Below, one piece after another: positions 14,565-22,102 of a DNA stretch of 33,664 nt; the stretch's first letter is position 1; each line of letters starts with the position of its first letter. The stretch comes from Mollicutes bacterium (lineage in GTDB: Bacteria; Bacillota_I; Bacilli_A; RF39; UBA660). The stretch covers positions 1-33,664 of the forward strand of contig DUQO01000029.1 of the NCBI GenBank assembly GCA_012837765.1, read 5' to 3'. Under the pieces are notes generated by a model. The model saw nothing but the letters and a program-made list of their open reading frames with translations. It was not told the DNA's origin and made no database searches. The position numbers and the translations under genes are program-made.

Positions 14565-16985
14565 TTATTCTATAGATTCTAAATTTAGTTCAACGTCATA
14601 TATTTCATAGTCGTTTTGGATATCTTTTATATTTAAATTCTCTATAAATAAAGTGGCTTTAAAATCTTTAGAAGATTCATTTATAGCTTCTTTCAAACTA
14701 TTACCTGCACCAATAGTCAAATTTTTTATCGGAGTTTTTAAAGATACATTATTATTTGTTTTTACCCCTCTTGCTTGACTTATGATATTCATCATTAAAT
14801 CTCCATTTTTAATTTCTTCTTCAAAATCATAATTTAATGGCTTGATTTCAGTTAAATGGATAGATTTTTCTTCATGATATAATGCTTGATAAATTTCTTC
14901 TGTAATAAATGGGAAGAAGATACTAAAGTCTTGTAATAGTTTATAAAGAATAGTATAGACTGTTTTCTGACCAGAATATCTAGGTATTTCACCAAATTCT
15001 TCAGGTCTATATAATCTATGTTTAACTATTTCGATATAGTTATCACAGAAGTTCCAAAAAAATTTTTCTAAGTGATTTAATGCTAACCCCACTTCATATT
15101 CATCAAGATATTTTAAGAAGCCTTTCTCCATTCCTTGAAAGCTTCCTAAAATCCATTTATCAATATATTCAAAATCAGTAAATTCCTTATCTTGATAATC
15201 AGTTAAATGCATTTCAATAAACTTAGAAACATTCCATAACTTATTAACTAATTTACGTCCTCTTTGTAATGTTTCTTCACTAAATACAATGTCAGTTCCA
15301 ATTCTTCCTGAACCAGCCCAATAACGTATAACATCTGCTGAATATTCTTTGATTAAATCAAGTGGTTCAACTTTACTATTACCTTTACTCTTGCTTATTT
15401 TTTCGTTTTTTCCAGCCATTACAAAACCAGAAATCATCACATTATCCCAAGGTCTTTGACCAAAGTGATAAAAGCTTTTAACAATTGTATAGAAATCCCA
15501 TGTTCTAATTATTTCTGAAGCGTTAGTTCTTAAACTCATAGGTTTTAAAATTGATTCATAGTTATTTTCTTCACCATATCTCATATTTATTAAAGGTGTT
15601 ATAGAAGAAGTTGCCCAAGTGTCCATTACATCACTTTCAGGTTTAAACACTGTACTACCACATTTAGGGCATTTATCTATATGAGGTTTAGTGGATAAGG
15701 GATTAACTGGTAAGTCTTCAATTCTTGCAAAGATTGGTTCTCCACAATCGCTACAATACCAAACAGGAAATGGAACCCCAAAATATCTTTGACGTGAAAT
15801 ACACCAATCCCATGCTACATTGCTGACCCATTCGTCATATCTAGATTGCATATGTTCTGGGTACCATTTTATTTCATTTCCTATTTTTATAAAATCATCT
15901 TTATGGTTCATAATATCGATGAACCATTGTTTCATTATAGAATATTCAACTTCCCTACCACATCTTTCATGGGTTTGAACTTCATGTTCTAAATCTTCAA
16001 TTTTAACAATATATCCACCTGCTTGTAAATCTTCAATTATTTGTTTTCTGGCTTCCTTAATTTTTAAACCACCATATTTAGGTACTGAATCAACAATCCT
16101 ACCATCAGCAGTAAATATATATTTTAATGGTAAATTATATTTTTTCCACCATTCAATATCTGTTTGATCACCAAATGTACAGCACATAACAACACCTGTA
16201 CCTTTATCAATAGCAACCTTTTCATCACCCATAATTGGTACTTCTACATCGATCACTGGTATATGTGCCTTTTTGCCAATCAAATGATTATGTTTTTCAT
16301 CTGCTGGGTTAACAAATACACATACAATTGCTGGCAATAGTTCAGGTCTTGTAGTAGCGATAGTAAAGACTTCTTCATCTTCATCTGTTTTAAAATTAAT
16401 ATAATTAAAAGTCGTTTTTAAGGATTTAGTTTCAAGTTCTGCTTGAGCAATGGTTGTTAAACATTCATTACACCATAAAGCAGGACTTTCTTTATGATAA
16501 CAATGTCCTTTATTTACTAAATCTAAAAATGACCATTGACTTATTTTTATAGTAGATGGACTTATGGTTTTATAACGAATATCCCAATCAGTACTTACCC
16601 CCATCTTACTAAACAACTCTTGAAACTCAGCTTCATATTTATCGGTAGTTTCATAACATAATTTTGAAAAATCTTCTCTACCAATTTCATGAGCTTTTTT
16701 GCCTTGTTCCTTTTCAACTAATCTTTCACTAGGTAATCCATTATCATCAAATCCAAACGGATAAAAAACATTATATCCTCTTAATCTTTTATATCTTGCT
16801 ATCATTTCAGTTTGAGAATAAGAAAAAATATGTCCTATATGAATATTCCCACTAACAGTTGGAGGGGGTGTATCAATAGAATAAACTTTCCTTTCATCAA
16901 CTTTAAATTCATATATTTTATTCTCTTTCCAATATTCTAACCATTTTTGTTCTTTTTCTTGTGCATTATATTTTTTGTCTAACAT
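14565..16985 (-). CDS. valS: Valyl-tRNA synthetase, archaeal-like short form
   Basis: Charges tRNA-Val. Class I motifs are clear: PPPTVSGNIHIGHIFSYSQ (HIGH) at about residue 38 and KISKSKG (KMSKS) at about 520. The CP1 editing domain lies between, with FTIATTRPELLPA and the GTGVVMCCTFGDQTD segment, and zinc-binding Cys pairs occur (CNEC, CSDC, CPKC). After HIGH it reads GYNVFYPFGFDDNGLPSE. That form is typical of archaeal and Rickettsia-type ValRS, whereas Bacillus and Escherichia enzymes have a MDHAGIATQ-type sequence there. At 806 residues it also lacks the long C-terminal coiled coil of the bacterial form. Control is bacterial: it is the third gene behind a T-box with a Val specifier. The start is nine bases after the HD gene. 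Confidence 0.96.
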   Translation of the reverse strand: MLDKKYNAQEKEQKWLEYWKENKIYEFKVDERKVYSIDTPPPTVSGNIHIGHIFSYSQTEMIARYKRLRGYNVFYPFGFDDNGLPSERLVEKEQGKKAHEIGREDFSKLCYETTDKYEAEFQELFSKMGVSTDWDIRYKTISPSTIKISQWSFLDLVNKGHCYHKESPALWCNECLTTIAQAELETKSLKTTFNYINFKTDEDEEVFTIATTRPELLPAIVCVFVNPADEKHNHLIGKKAHIPVIDVEVPIMGDEKVAIDKGTGVVMCCTFGDQTDIEWWKKYNLPLKYIFTADGRIVDSVPKYGGLKIKEARKQIIEDLQAGGYIVKIEDLEHEVQTHERCGREVEYSIMKQWFIDIMNHKDDFIKIGNEIKWYPEHMQSRYDEWVSNVAWDWCISRQRYFGVPFPVWYCSDCGEPIFARIEDLPVNPLSTKPHIDKCPKCGSTVFKPESDVMDTWATSSITPLINMRYGEENNYESILKPMSLRTNASEIIRTWDFYTIVKSFYHFGQRPWDNVMISGFVMAGKNEKISKSKGNSKVEPLDLIKEYSADVIRYWAGSGRIGTDIVFSEETLQRGRKLVNKLWNVSKFIEMHLTDYQDKEFTDFEYIDKWILGSFQGMEKGFLKYLDEYEVGLALNHLEKFFWNFCDNYIEIVKHRLYRPEEFGEIPRYSGQKTVYTILYKLLQDFSIFFPFITEEIYQALYHEEKSIHLTEIKPLNYDFEEEIKNGDLMMNIISQARGVKTNNNVSLKTPIKNLTIGAGNSLKEAINESSKDFKATLFIENLNIKDIQNDYEIYDVELNLESIE

Positions 16986-16993
16986 ATTTTCAC

Positions 16994-17740
16994 CTACCTT
17001 AAAATATCAAAATTATTATTTAAAAACTGTTCAATATAATTAAAAATTTTTATTGATTTATCTTCTTTTAATTCTAATGATTCAAACAATAAATTTAAAT
17101 AATTTTCCCTTCTAATAATTTCATAACTATATACAAAGTTTATATCATATAAAAAACCTATTGTAACAAGTATTTCATCTAAAGGTGTTTTTTTCATTTT
17201 CAAGTCGATCGGCGATCTATTTATGATGCAATCAACTACCCCTTCACTTATTGCTTCATCTTCAAATTTATGAATACCTGCTTCTGATTTAATACGAAAA
17301 ATGTCTATTTTATCAGCATCGCGAATAATCTTTGAAAAAAGGGTTTCATTACTATTATATGTGTCTGGAATAGCTATTTTATTGTGATTATATATTGTTT
17401 TTTTTATGATTTCATCATATTCATCTGTTTTAATATAATCTCTTATCAAACCTTTATCAAACAGAAGTTCTACTCCTAACCCTCCGTGATCAATTGATTT
17501 TAAATCATCAAAGGTATTATATAGCTTTATTTGTTCAAATCTTCCAATATCATGTAAAAGTCCAATTAGCATTGCTAAATTAGTATATTCTTCATCCAAA
17601 TGAAGTGCTGTTGCAAGTTCACCACACATTTCGGACACCCTAAATGAGTGATAATATTTTTTTTTGATATTGGGATTTGTCATATCATATTTCTTTACAT
17701 ATTTTTCAAATGTCTTTTTTGCTTTCTTAATATCAATCAT
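16994..17740 (-). CDS. HD-domain phosphohydrolase
   Basis: A 248-residue HD-superfamily protein. Metal-binding residues appear in order: KKKYYHSFRV (first His), MLIGLLHDIGRFEQ (the HD pair) near residue 68, SIDHGGLGVELL, TIYNHNKIAIP and IIRDADKIDIFR (terminal Asp). The remaining C-terminal third has no motif I know. HD proteins of this layout hydrolyse nucleotides or cyclic dinucleotides, but the substrate cannot be fixed. The ATG at 17740 has GGAG at eight bases and overlaps the TGA of the preceding GNAT gene, so the two are translationally coupled within the T-box operon. Confidence 0.85.
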   Translation of the reverse strand: MIDIKKAKKTFEKYVKKYDMTNPNIKKKYYHSFRVSEMCGELATALHLDEEYTNLAMLIGLLHDIGRFEQIKLYNTFDDLKSIDHGGLGVELLFDKGLIRDYIKTDEYDEIIKKTIYNHNKIAIPDTYNSNETLFSKIIRDADKIDIFRIKSEAGIHKFEDEAISEGVVDCIINRSPIDLKMKKTPLDEILVTIGFLYDINFVYSYEIIRRENYLNLLFESLELKEDKSIKIFNYIEQFLNNNFDILR

Positions 17741-18254
17741 TACCACTTACTCCTATTCTATAAATATAAATTATTTGTTCTTTTGCTCTATCATCTAAAT
17801 CCATATCAATATGGTCCTTTTTACCACCCATTTTCTCATAAAACCTTTGGGCCTGATAATTATATTTATTACAAGATAAATAAAACTTTTTAATATTATT
17901 TCTTTTAGCATAATTAAGTACTTCTTTAAACAAAGTTGTGCCTAATCCTTTGCCTTGATAATCTTTCAAAATATGAAGATACTTTATAACATACTCATAG
18001 TCTTTATATAGTTTATCATCTTTTGAAAAACATATATAACCAATTATTTTATTATTATGAAGCGCTACTTTAAACAAGGTGTTAGGCCTATCGATATAAC
18101 TTTTGAAACGTTCTTTTGCTCTTTCGTAATCAAAATTATCGATTGCTTGATCACTATAGATTCCTCTATATGTTGTATTCCATACTTTTTTTCTTACAAC
18201 AGACATTTCGTGAACATCTTCTATTCTTACATCTCTAATAATTATATTATTCAT
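17733..18254 (-). CDS. GNAT family N-acetyltransferase, first gene of the valS operon
   Basis: A 173-residue acetyltransferase. It begins MNNIIIRDVRIEDVHEMSVV, typical of the family, with VWNTTYRGIYSDQAID following. The acetyl-CoA loop is in YLHILKDYQGKGLGTTLFKE, and the end is FYLSCNKYNYQAQRFYEKMGG. The track begins at a TTG inside the terminator T-run; the ATG at 18254, with AAGGGA eight bases upstream, is the real start. It is directly downstream of the T-box terminator, so its expression should rise when uncharged tRNA-Val accumulates. Why an acetyltransferase should be tied to valine charging is unclear. The gene ends in TGA, evidence for the standard code. Confidence 0.88.
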   Translation of the reverse strand: MNNIIIRDVRIEDVHEMSVVRKKVWNTTYRGIYSDQAIDNFDYERAKERFKSYIDRPNTLFKVALHNNKIIGYICFSKDDKLYKDYEYVIKYLHILKDYQGKGLGTTLFKEVLNYAKRNNIKKFYLSCNKYNYQAQRFYEKMGGKKDHIDMDLDDRAKEQIIYIYRIGVSGND

Positions 18255-18269
18255 ACTCGTTCCCTTCTT

Positions 18270-18480
18270 CAAAAAAATCGTCCTAAAAATAAGGACGATT
18301 TATCGCGGTACCACCTTAGTTCATAATAATTATTATGCTCTTGATATTATAACGGTATTACCGTCATATCTTACTACTATTTCAGATATGAAACTCCCAA
18401 GCTACAATTAAACAACCTAATCTTAGTTTGCACCAACCACTAAGTCTCTTGTAATAAATTGCTTAACCCTCTTGTTCTAA
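18270..18480 (-). promoter_or_regulatory. T-box riboswitch, probable Val (GUA) specifier
   Basis: On the minus strand the conserved T-box AAGGTGGTACCGCG (18317-18304) is followed by a terminator: AATCGTCC and GGACGATT arms, a nine-base loop and a run of seven Ts. Stem I is visible upstream: an AGAGA stretch, then the distal stem CUUAG/CUAAG around GGUUGGUGCAAA, then a 3' strand in which AAUU-GUA-GCUU faces AAGC and AAUU. This places GUA (Val) in the specifier loop with a purine after it. The UGGU in the T-box can pair with the ACCA end of uncharged tRNA-Val. The downstream operon ends in valS, which agrees. No clear promoter was found upstream, and transcription may come from the LiaF-like gene or from within it. 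Confidence 0.88.
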
Positions 18481-18484
18481 GTCT

Positions 18485-19135
18485 TTAATTTTTTATATCT
18501 AAGCCCCCAAAAAAGGAAGTATAATTTATAATTAATTCTTTTTTAGCATTCTCATTCGCAACAGCTTTGTTTTCAACTCCACCAAAGATTGGTAAGCCTT
18601 TAACAGTAACTTTAACATCTTCAGGGACAATAATAGTTGCTCCACCAAAAATCGTCGTCACATCTATATAGCCAACTTTATCCTTAATTTTTATTTTTCT
18701 ATAATCAACGTCAGCTCCACCAAAGATTGCAACTATTTCACTACGAACATATTCTTCACTTATATTTTTATCCTCTACTCCTCCAAAAATAGCTGTATAA
18801 GAAGTAACTGATTTGTTACTAAAACTTTTTTTGTTAAAATTAAGAAGTAAAGATAACCCAATAGCTATAATAACAATAGGCAAAAATAACAAATCAAATA
18901 TATCTTTATCTATTATACCTAAATTTGATAAGAAATACATGCCTCCTACCAAAACAAAAGTAAACATTATTAAATCAAAGCGTTTCTTTTCAAACATTCC
19001 CACTATGCCAATAATGACAACTCCTAATGAAAATATTAAACCAGAAACATTTTCAAATGAAATAATTTCAAAATTAGATAATAGTATTAAGATACCCGTT
19101 GCAATAACTATTAAGCCGATCGTTTTTTTGATCAT
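18485..19135 (-). CDS. LiaF-like membrane protein
   Basis: A 216-residue protein. The N-terminal half holds about four membrane spans (GLIVIATGILILLSNFEII, VSGLIFSLGVVIIGIVGMF, LIMFTFVLVGGMYFLSNLG, LLFLPIVIIAIGLSLLLNF). The C-terminal half, from about residue 115, has four evenly spaced FGG turns (TAIFGGVED, VAIFGGADV, TTIFGGATI, LPIFGGVEN) and a final SFFGGLDIKN, forming the beta-repeat LiaF/DUF2154 C-terminal domain. LiaF inhibits the LiaRS cell-envelope-stress system in Bacillus, but no liaR or liaS lies here, so the partner is unknown. It has a good promoter with a short inverted repeat at the transcription start. Confidence 0.85.
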   Translation of the reverse strand: MIKKTIGLIVIATGILILLSNFEIISFENVSGLIFSLGVVIIGIVGMFEKKRFDLIMFTFVLVGGMYFLSNLGIIDKDIFDLLFLPIVIIAIGLSLLLNFNKKSFSNKSVTSYTAIFGGVEDKNISEEYVRSEIVAIFGGADVDYRKIKIKDKVGYIDVTTIFGGATIIVPEDVKVTVKGLPIFGGVENKAVANENAKKELIINYTSFFGGLDIKN

Positions 19136-19150
19136 ATTAACCTCCGTTAA

Positions 19151-19166
19151 TTTAGATACATCTAAA
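19151..19166. repeat. Inverted repeat at the LiaF-like gene transcription start
   Basis: TTTAGAT-AC-ATCTAAA, seven-base perfect arms, immediately downstream of the -10 box. A dimeric repressor operator is possible. Confidence 0.55.
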
Positions 19167-19194
19167 TTATATCAATTAATTGCTTATTTTACAA
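19166..19194 (-). promoter_or_regulatory. Promoter of the LiaF-like gene
   Basis: Minus strand TTGTAA, 17 bases, TATAAT, then about 30 bases to the ATG with GGAGG in between. Confidence 0.7.
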
Positions 19195-19223
19195 TATTTT
19201 ATATGTGCAATGTCAAAAAAATA

Positions 19224-20510
19224 CTAATAATTTTCTTTTTTTCTAGCTATACAATACGGATATTTAATTTCATCAATAATACAAGTAACAATTTTACCGA
19301 TATCATTTTCATCACCAGGAAGTTTTATTTTTAAGTAATTAGAGCTATGGCCTATTAAATAACCATCTTCATATTTTTCTGGAATAACTTCAAGTTCTTT
19401 GTTAAGAAATTGATTCATATATTTTAATTCTAATTTTTTTGATAATTCGATTAACTTTTTAACTCTTTCTTTTTTTACATTACCATTAACTTGATTTGGC
19501 ATCGAAGCAGCTTTAGTACCTTCTCTTTTTGAATATGGGAAAACATGTAACGCGAAGAAACCTATCTCTTCTATAAATTTATATGTTTCCTCAAAATGTT
19601 TTTCTTCTTCATAAGGAAATCCTACAATTACATCGGTTGTTATTGCAATGTCTTTTCTAATTGATCTAATCAAGTTAATCTTATCCATAAAATATTTTTT
19701 ATCGTATTTACGGTTCATTAATTTTAATATTTCATCACTTCCTGATTGAAGTGGAATATGTAAGTGATCTACAATTATATTGTTTGTTCTTAATACATTC
19801 AATACTTGATCATTTAATTCTGTTATTTCAATTGAAGATATTCTAAGTCTTTTTAAACCTTCTATTTTACTTACATCATTTAGTAAGTCAGCAAAAGAAT
19901 AATCATCAAATCCATAATGTCCTGTATGAATACCTGTTAAGACAATTTCTAAATAACCATTGTTTACTAATTTAGTAATTTCATCAATTACTAAACCTTT
20001 ATTTTTCGAACGAACTCCACCCCTTGTATAAGGAATAATACAATAACTACAATAATTTTCGCAACCATCTTGAATCTTTACAAAAGCTCTTGTTTTACCT
20101 TCTAAAAAAGACACTTCCATATCTTCAAATGGTATATCATCAATACTTCCTACAATATTGATATTCTTTTTGTTTTCTATATATTGTTCAACTAATTCAA
20201 CTATTTTACTTCGGTCCTTAGTTCCTACTATAATGTTTACCCCTAATTCTTCAAGTTCCTTACTACTTGCTTGTGCATAACACCCCATTACAACAATAAT
20301 AGCCTCATTATTTTTTCTAATAGCACTTTTAATAACTTTCCTACTTTTTGAAGCACTAGTATTTGTAACAGTACAAGTATTTATAATATATATATCAGCT
20401 ACTGATGAATTAGAAACAACTTCATAATTTGCATTACGAAACATATTTGAAACAGCTTGTGTTTCATATAAATTAACTTTACAACCAAGTGTATAAAAAG
20501 CTACTTTCAT
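19224..20510 (-). CDS. mtaB: tRNA t6A37 methylthiotransferase MtaB
   Basis: MtaB (YqeV) is a radical-SAM enzyme that adds a methylthio group to t6A at position 37 of ANN-decoding tRNAs. The N-terminal MTTase domain has Cys in TLGCKVN, NTCTVT and VMGCYAQ, binding the auxiliary iron-sulfur cluster. The radical-SAM motif is QDGCENYCSYCIIPYTRG (CxxxCxxC). ITTDVIVGFPYEEE and HVFPYSKREGT are typical of the family, and a TRAM domain ends the protein. The ATG at 20510, ten bases after GGAGG, is the start; the track's extra nine residues lie in the upstream terminator. In Bacillus yqeV follows rsmE (yqeU); here one extra gene lies between. Confidence 0.95.
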   Translation of the reverse strand: MKVAFYTLGCKVNLYETQAVSNMFRNANYEVVSNSSVADIYIINTCTVTNTSASKSRKVIKSAIRKNNEAIIVVMGCYAQASSKELEELGVNIIVGTKDRSKIVELVEQYIENKKNINIVGSIDDIPFEDMEVSFLEGKTRAFVKIQDGCENYCSYCIIPYTRGGVRSKNKGLVIDEITKLVNNGYLEIVLTGIHTGHYGFDDYSFADLLNDVSKIEGLKRLRISSIEITELNDQVLNVLRTNNIIVDHLHIPLQSGSDEILKLMNRKYDKKYFMDKINLIRSIRKDIAITTDVIVGFPYEEEKHFEETYKFIEEIGFFALHVFPYSKREGTKAASMPNQVNGNVKKERVKKLIELSKKLELKYMNQFLNKELEVIPEKYEDGYLIGHSSNYLKIKLPGDENDIGKIVTCIIDEIKYPYCIARKKENY

Positions 20511-20520
20511 AATTACCTCC

Positions 20521-20543
20521 AAAAAAGAAAACCCCAAGGGGTT
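20521..20543 (-). terminator. Terminator between the unknown membrane gene and mtaB
   Basis: AACCC-CTTG-GGGTT, a stem with a stable CUUG tetraloop, then TTTCTTTTTT on the minus strand, overlapping the upstream stop. It probably attenuates transcription into mtaB, which has no other clear promoter. Confidence 0.75.
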
Positions 20544-21225
20544 ATTCTAAATTTTTTCTAAATTTGATTAAATTGTTTAAAAAGGCCTCTTCTTCATCAT
20601 ATTGATTTTTCATAGACACTTCAGTTTGTGGTTTTATTTCAACTTCCTTCGTTTTTATTGCTCCTCCCTTTGGATCTTGAATACCAAAAACAGGAGAAAT
20701 GAAAACAGATGATTTGAATTTTCCTTCTTTAGGAGGATTTACATATGGTTGTTCCTCTTCTATTTCCTCTGCCACCATATTTTTATGAAGTTGATTAGAT
20801 AAGGAAAATTCTTCTTTAGGTGGTTCTACATCCTTACCTATCTTTTTAACTAATTCCTTATAACTAATAACAGAGTTGTTCTCTTGATCTTCTTCAAATT
20901 TTGTTAAATTGATAGCACGATTTTCGATAGCTGATTGAATTTTTTCTGTTATTTCTTTTAAGTTTCGTGTCTTTTCATTTGTCTCATCTATATCTAAATT
21001 GTCTAAATCTAAATCCATCACTTCGAGGTCTTCAATATCTTTTATCTTCTTACTAGCTATTTTTTTAGTTACTCTTTTCTGTTCCCTCATGATAATAAAA
21101 AGAATTACTAAAATTAATATTAAAATTAATATAATGTAGATGATTAACTTTTCAGCATCAGCTAAAGACAAATAATATCTACGCCAATTATTGAAAAAGG
21201 ATGTAATATTTTCTCCTAAAAACAT
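20542..21225 (-). CDS. Unknown membrane-anchored acidic protein
   Basis: I do not recognise a family. The 227-residue protein has a short amphipathic N-terminus (LGENITSFFNNWRRYYLSL) and one strong membrane span at about 28-45 (IIYIILILILILVILFII). A basic patch follows (REQKRVTKKIASKKIK), predicting N-out, C-in topology. The long cytoplasmic part is rich in Glu, Asp and Lys and largely disordered, with one conserved-looking segment, KFKSSVFISPVFGIQDPKGG, near residue 170-190 that may be a docking motif. This layout recalls division or cytoskeletal adaptor proteins, but that is only analogy. It starts eight bases after the rsmE stop region and belongs to the rsmE transcript. Confidence 0.65.
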   Translation of the reverse strand: MFLGENITSFFNNWRRYYLSLADAEKLIIYIILILILILVILFIIMREQKRVTKKIASKKIKDIEDLEVMDLDLDNLDIDETNEKTRNLKEITEKIQSAIENRAINLTKFEEDQENNSVISYKELVKKIGKDVEPPKEEFSLSNQLHKNMVAEEIEEEQPYVNPPKEGKFKSSVFISPVFGIQDPKGGAIKTKEVEIKPQTEVSMKNQYDEEEAFLNNLIKFRKNLE

Positions 21226-21232
21226 TTGTACT

Positions 21233-21943
21233 TCACCTCATTAATTCATAATTTATAACACTCATAACAAACAATGGTGCTGTTTCAACCCTTAAAATTA
21301 AATTACCTAATGATGTCTTTTCAAAGCTATTTAAAATGAGTAGATCCTCCTCTTCAGGTGTTATTCCGCCTTCAGGACCTATAACTACTAATATTTTACC
21401 ACATCTTTCATATTTTGATAATATCTGTTTCAGATTTGTTGCATCTTCTTGTGTACTACAGACAATTTTTAAATCATAATCTAGTTTTATTAAATCACTT
21501 ATTTTCATTATATTTAAAATTTTTGGTATAGTAGTTCGACGAGATTGTTCAGATGCCTCCTTGCATATTTTCATCCATCTTTCATATTTCTTTTCAGATT
21601 TGTTATTATCAATTTTTATAAGGGTTCTAGACAATTGTAAAGGGATTATTTCACTTACTCCTAACTCTGTTGTTTTTTGCAAAATCAAATCCCATTTTTG
21701 CTCTTTTACGAGTGAAACGGCAATTGTTACCGGAGGTAAAAAATCATTAGAAGATTCTAATTTTTCGATTATTTTTAACTTTACATCATTTACATTTAAA
21801 GACGTTATTTCACAAATAAAAACTTCTCCATCATATACCACTTCTATTTTGTCAGACGTTTTCATTCTCATAACTTTATATATATGATGTATATCAGATG
21901 AGCTAAGTTCTAATTTTTCATTAAGAGCAAAATATCTTTGCAA
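21233..21943 (-). CDS. rsmE: 16S rRNA (uracil1498-N3)-methyltransferase RsmE
   Basis: RsmE methylates U1498 of 16S rRNA in the decoding region. The 236-residue product is full length: MQRYFALNEK start, then HHIYKVMRMKTSDKIEVVYDG (PUA-like part). The SPOUT knot follows, with LVKEQKWDLILQKTTELGVSEIIPL, EASEQSRRTTIPKI, LVVIGPEGGITPEE and GNLILRVETAPLFVMSVIN. It starts with TTG, preceded by GGGTGA at five bases, unusual but well placed. In Bacillus the order is dnaJ-prmA-rsmE-mtaB; prmA is missing here and about 6 kb of other genes separate rsmE from dnaJ. Confidence 0.95.
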   Translation of the reverse strand: MQRYFALNEKLELSSSDIHHIYKVMRMKTSDKIEVVYDGEVFICEITSLNVNDVKLKIIEKLESSNDFLPPVTIAVSLVKEQKWDLILQKTTELGVSEIIPLQLSRTLIKIDNNKSEKKYERWMKICKEASEQSRRTTIPKILNIMKISDLIKLDYDLKIVCSTQEDATNLKQILSKYERCGKILVVIGPEGGITPEEEDLLILNSFEKTSLGNLILRVETAPLFVMSVINYELMR

Positions 21944-21983
21944 AAAATCACCCTTTTCACATAGTAATTAAATATTTATATTT

Positions 21984-22012
21984 ATTATATAGGTGTTGTC
22001 TTCATAATTCAA
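21984..22012 (-). promoter_or_regulatory. Promoter of rsmE
   Basis: Minus strand TTGAAT, 17 bases, TATAAT, about 40 bases before the TTG start. Divergent from the sigma-factor gene. Confidence 0.65.
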
Positions 22013-22054
22013 GTGTTATGTATTTCCATATACTACCCAACTTATTTTTTATTG

Positions 22055-22060
22055 TATAAT
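22055..22060 (+). promoter_or_regulatory. -10 box upstream of the sigma-factor gene
   Basis: TATAAT 42 bases before the ATG. The position 17 bases upstream (near 22032) reads ACTACC, unlike a sigma-A -35 element, so another sigma factor or an activator may be used. Confidence 0.4.
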
Positions 22061-22102
22061 AAATGTCAGTAATTTTACAAATAATAAAACGAGGTGCTTA
22101 CA

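Noticed and set aside
20511-20537. Longer N-terminus of MtaB in the track
   Set aside because: The extra nine residues are encoded by a terminator hairpin and the ribosome site; GGAGG fixes the start at 20510.
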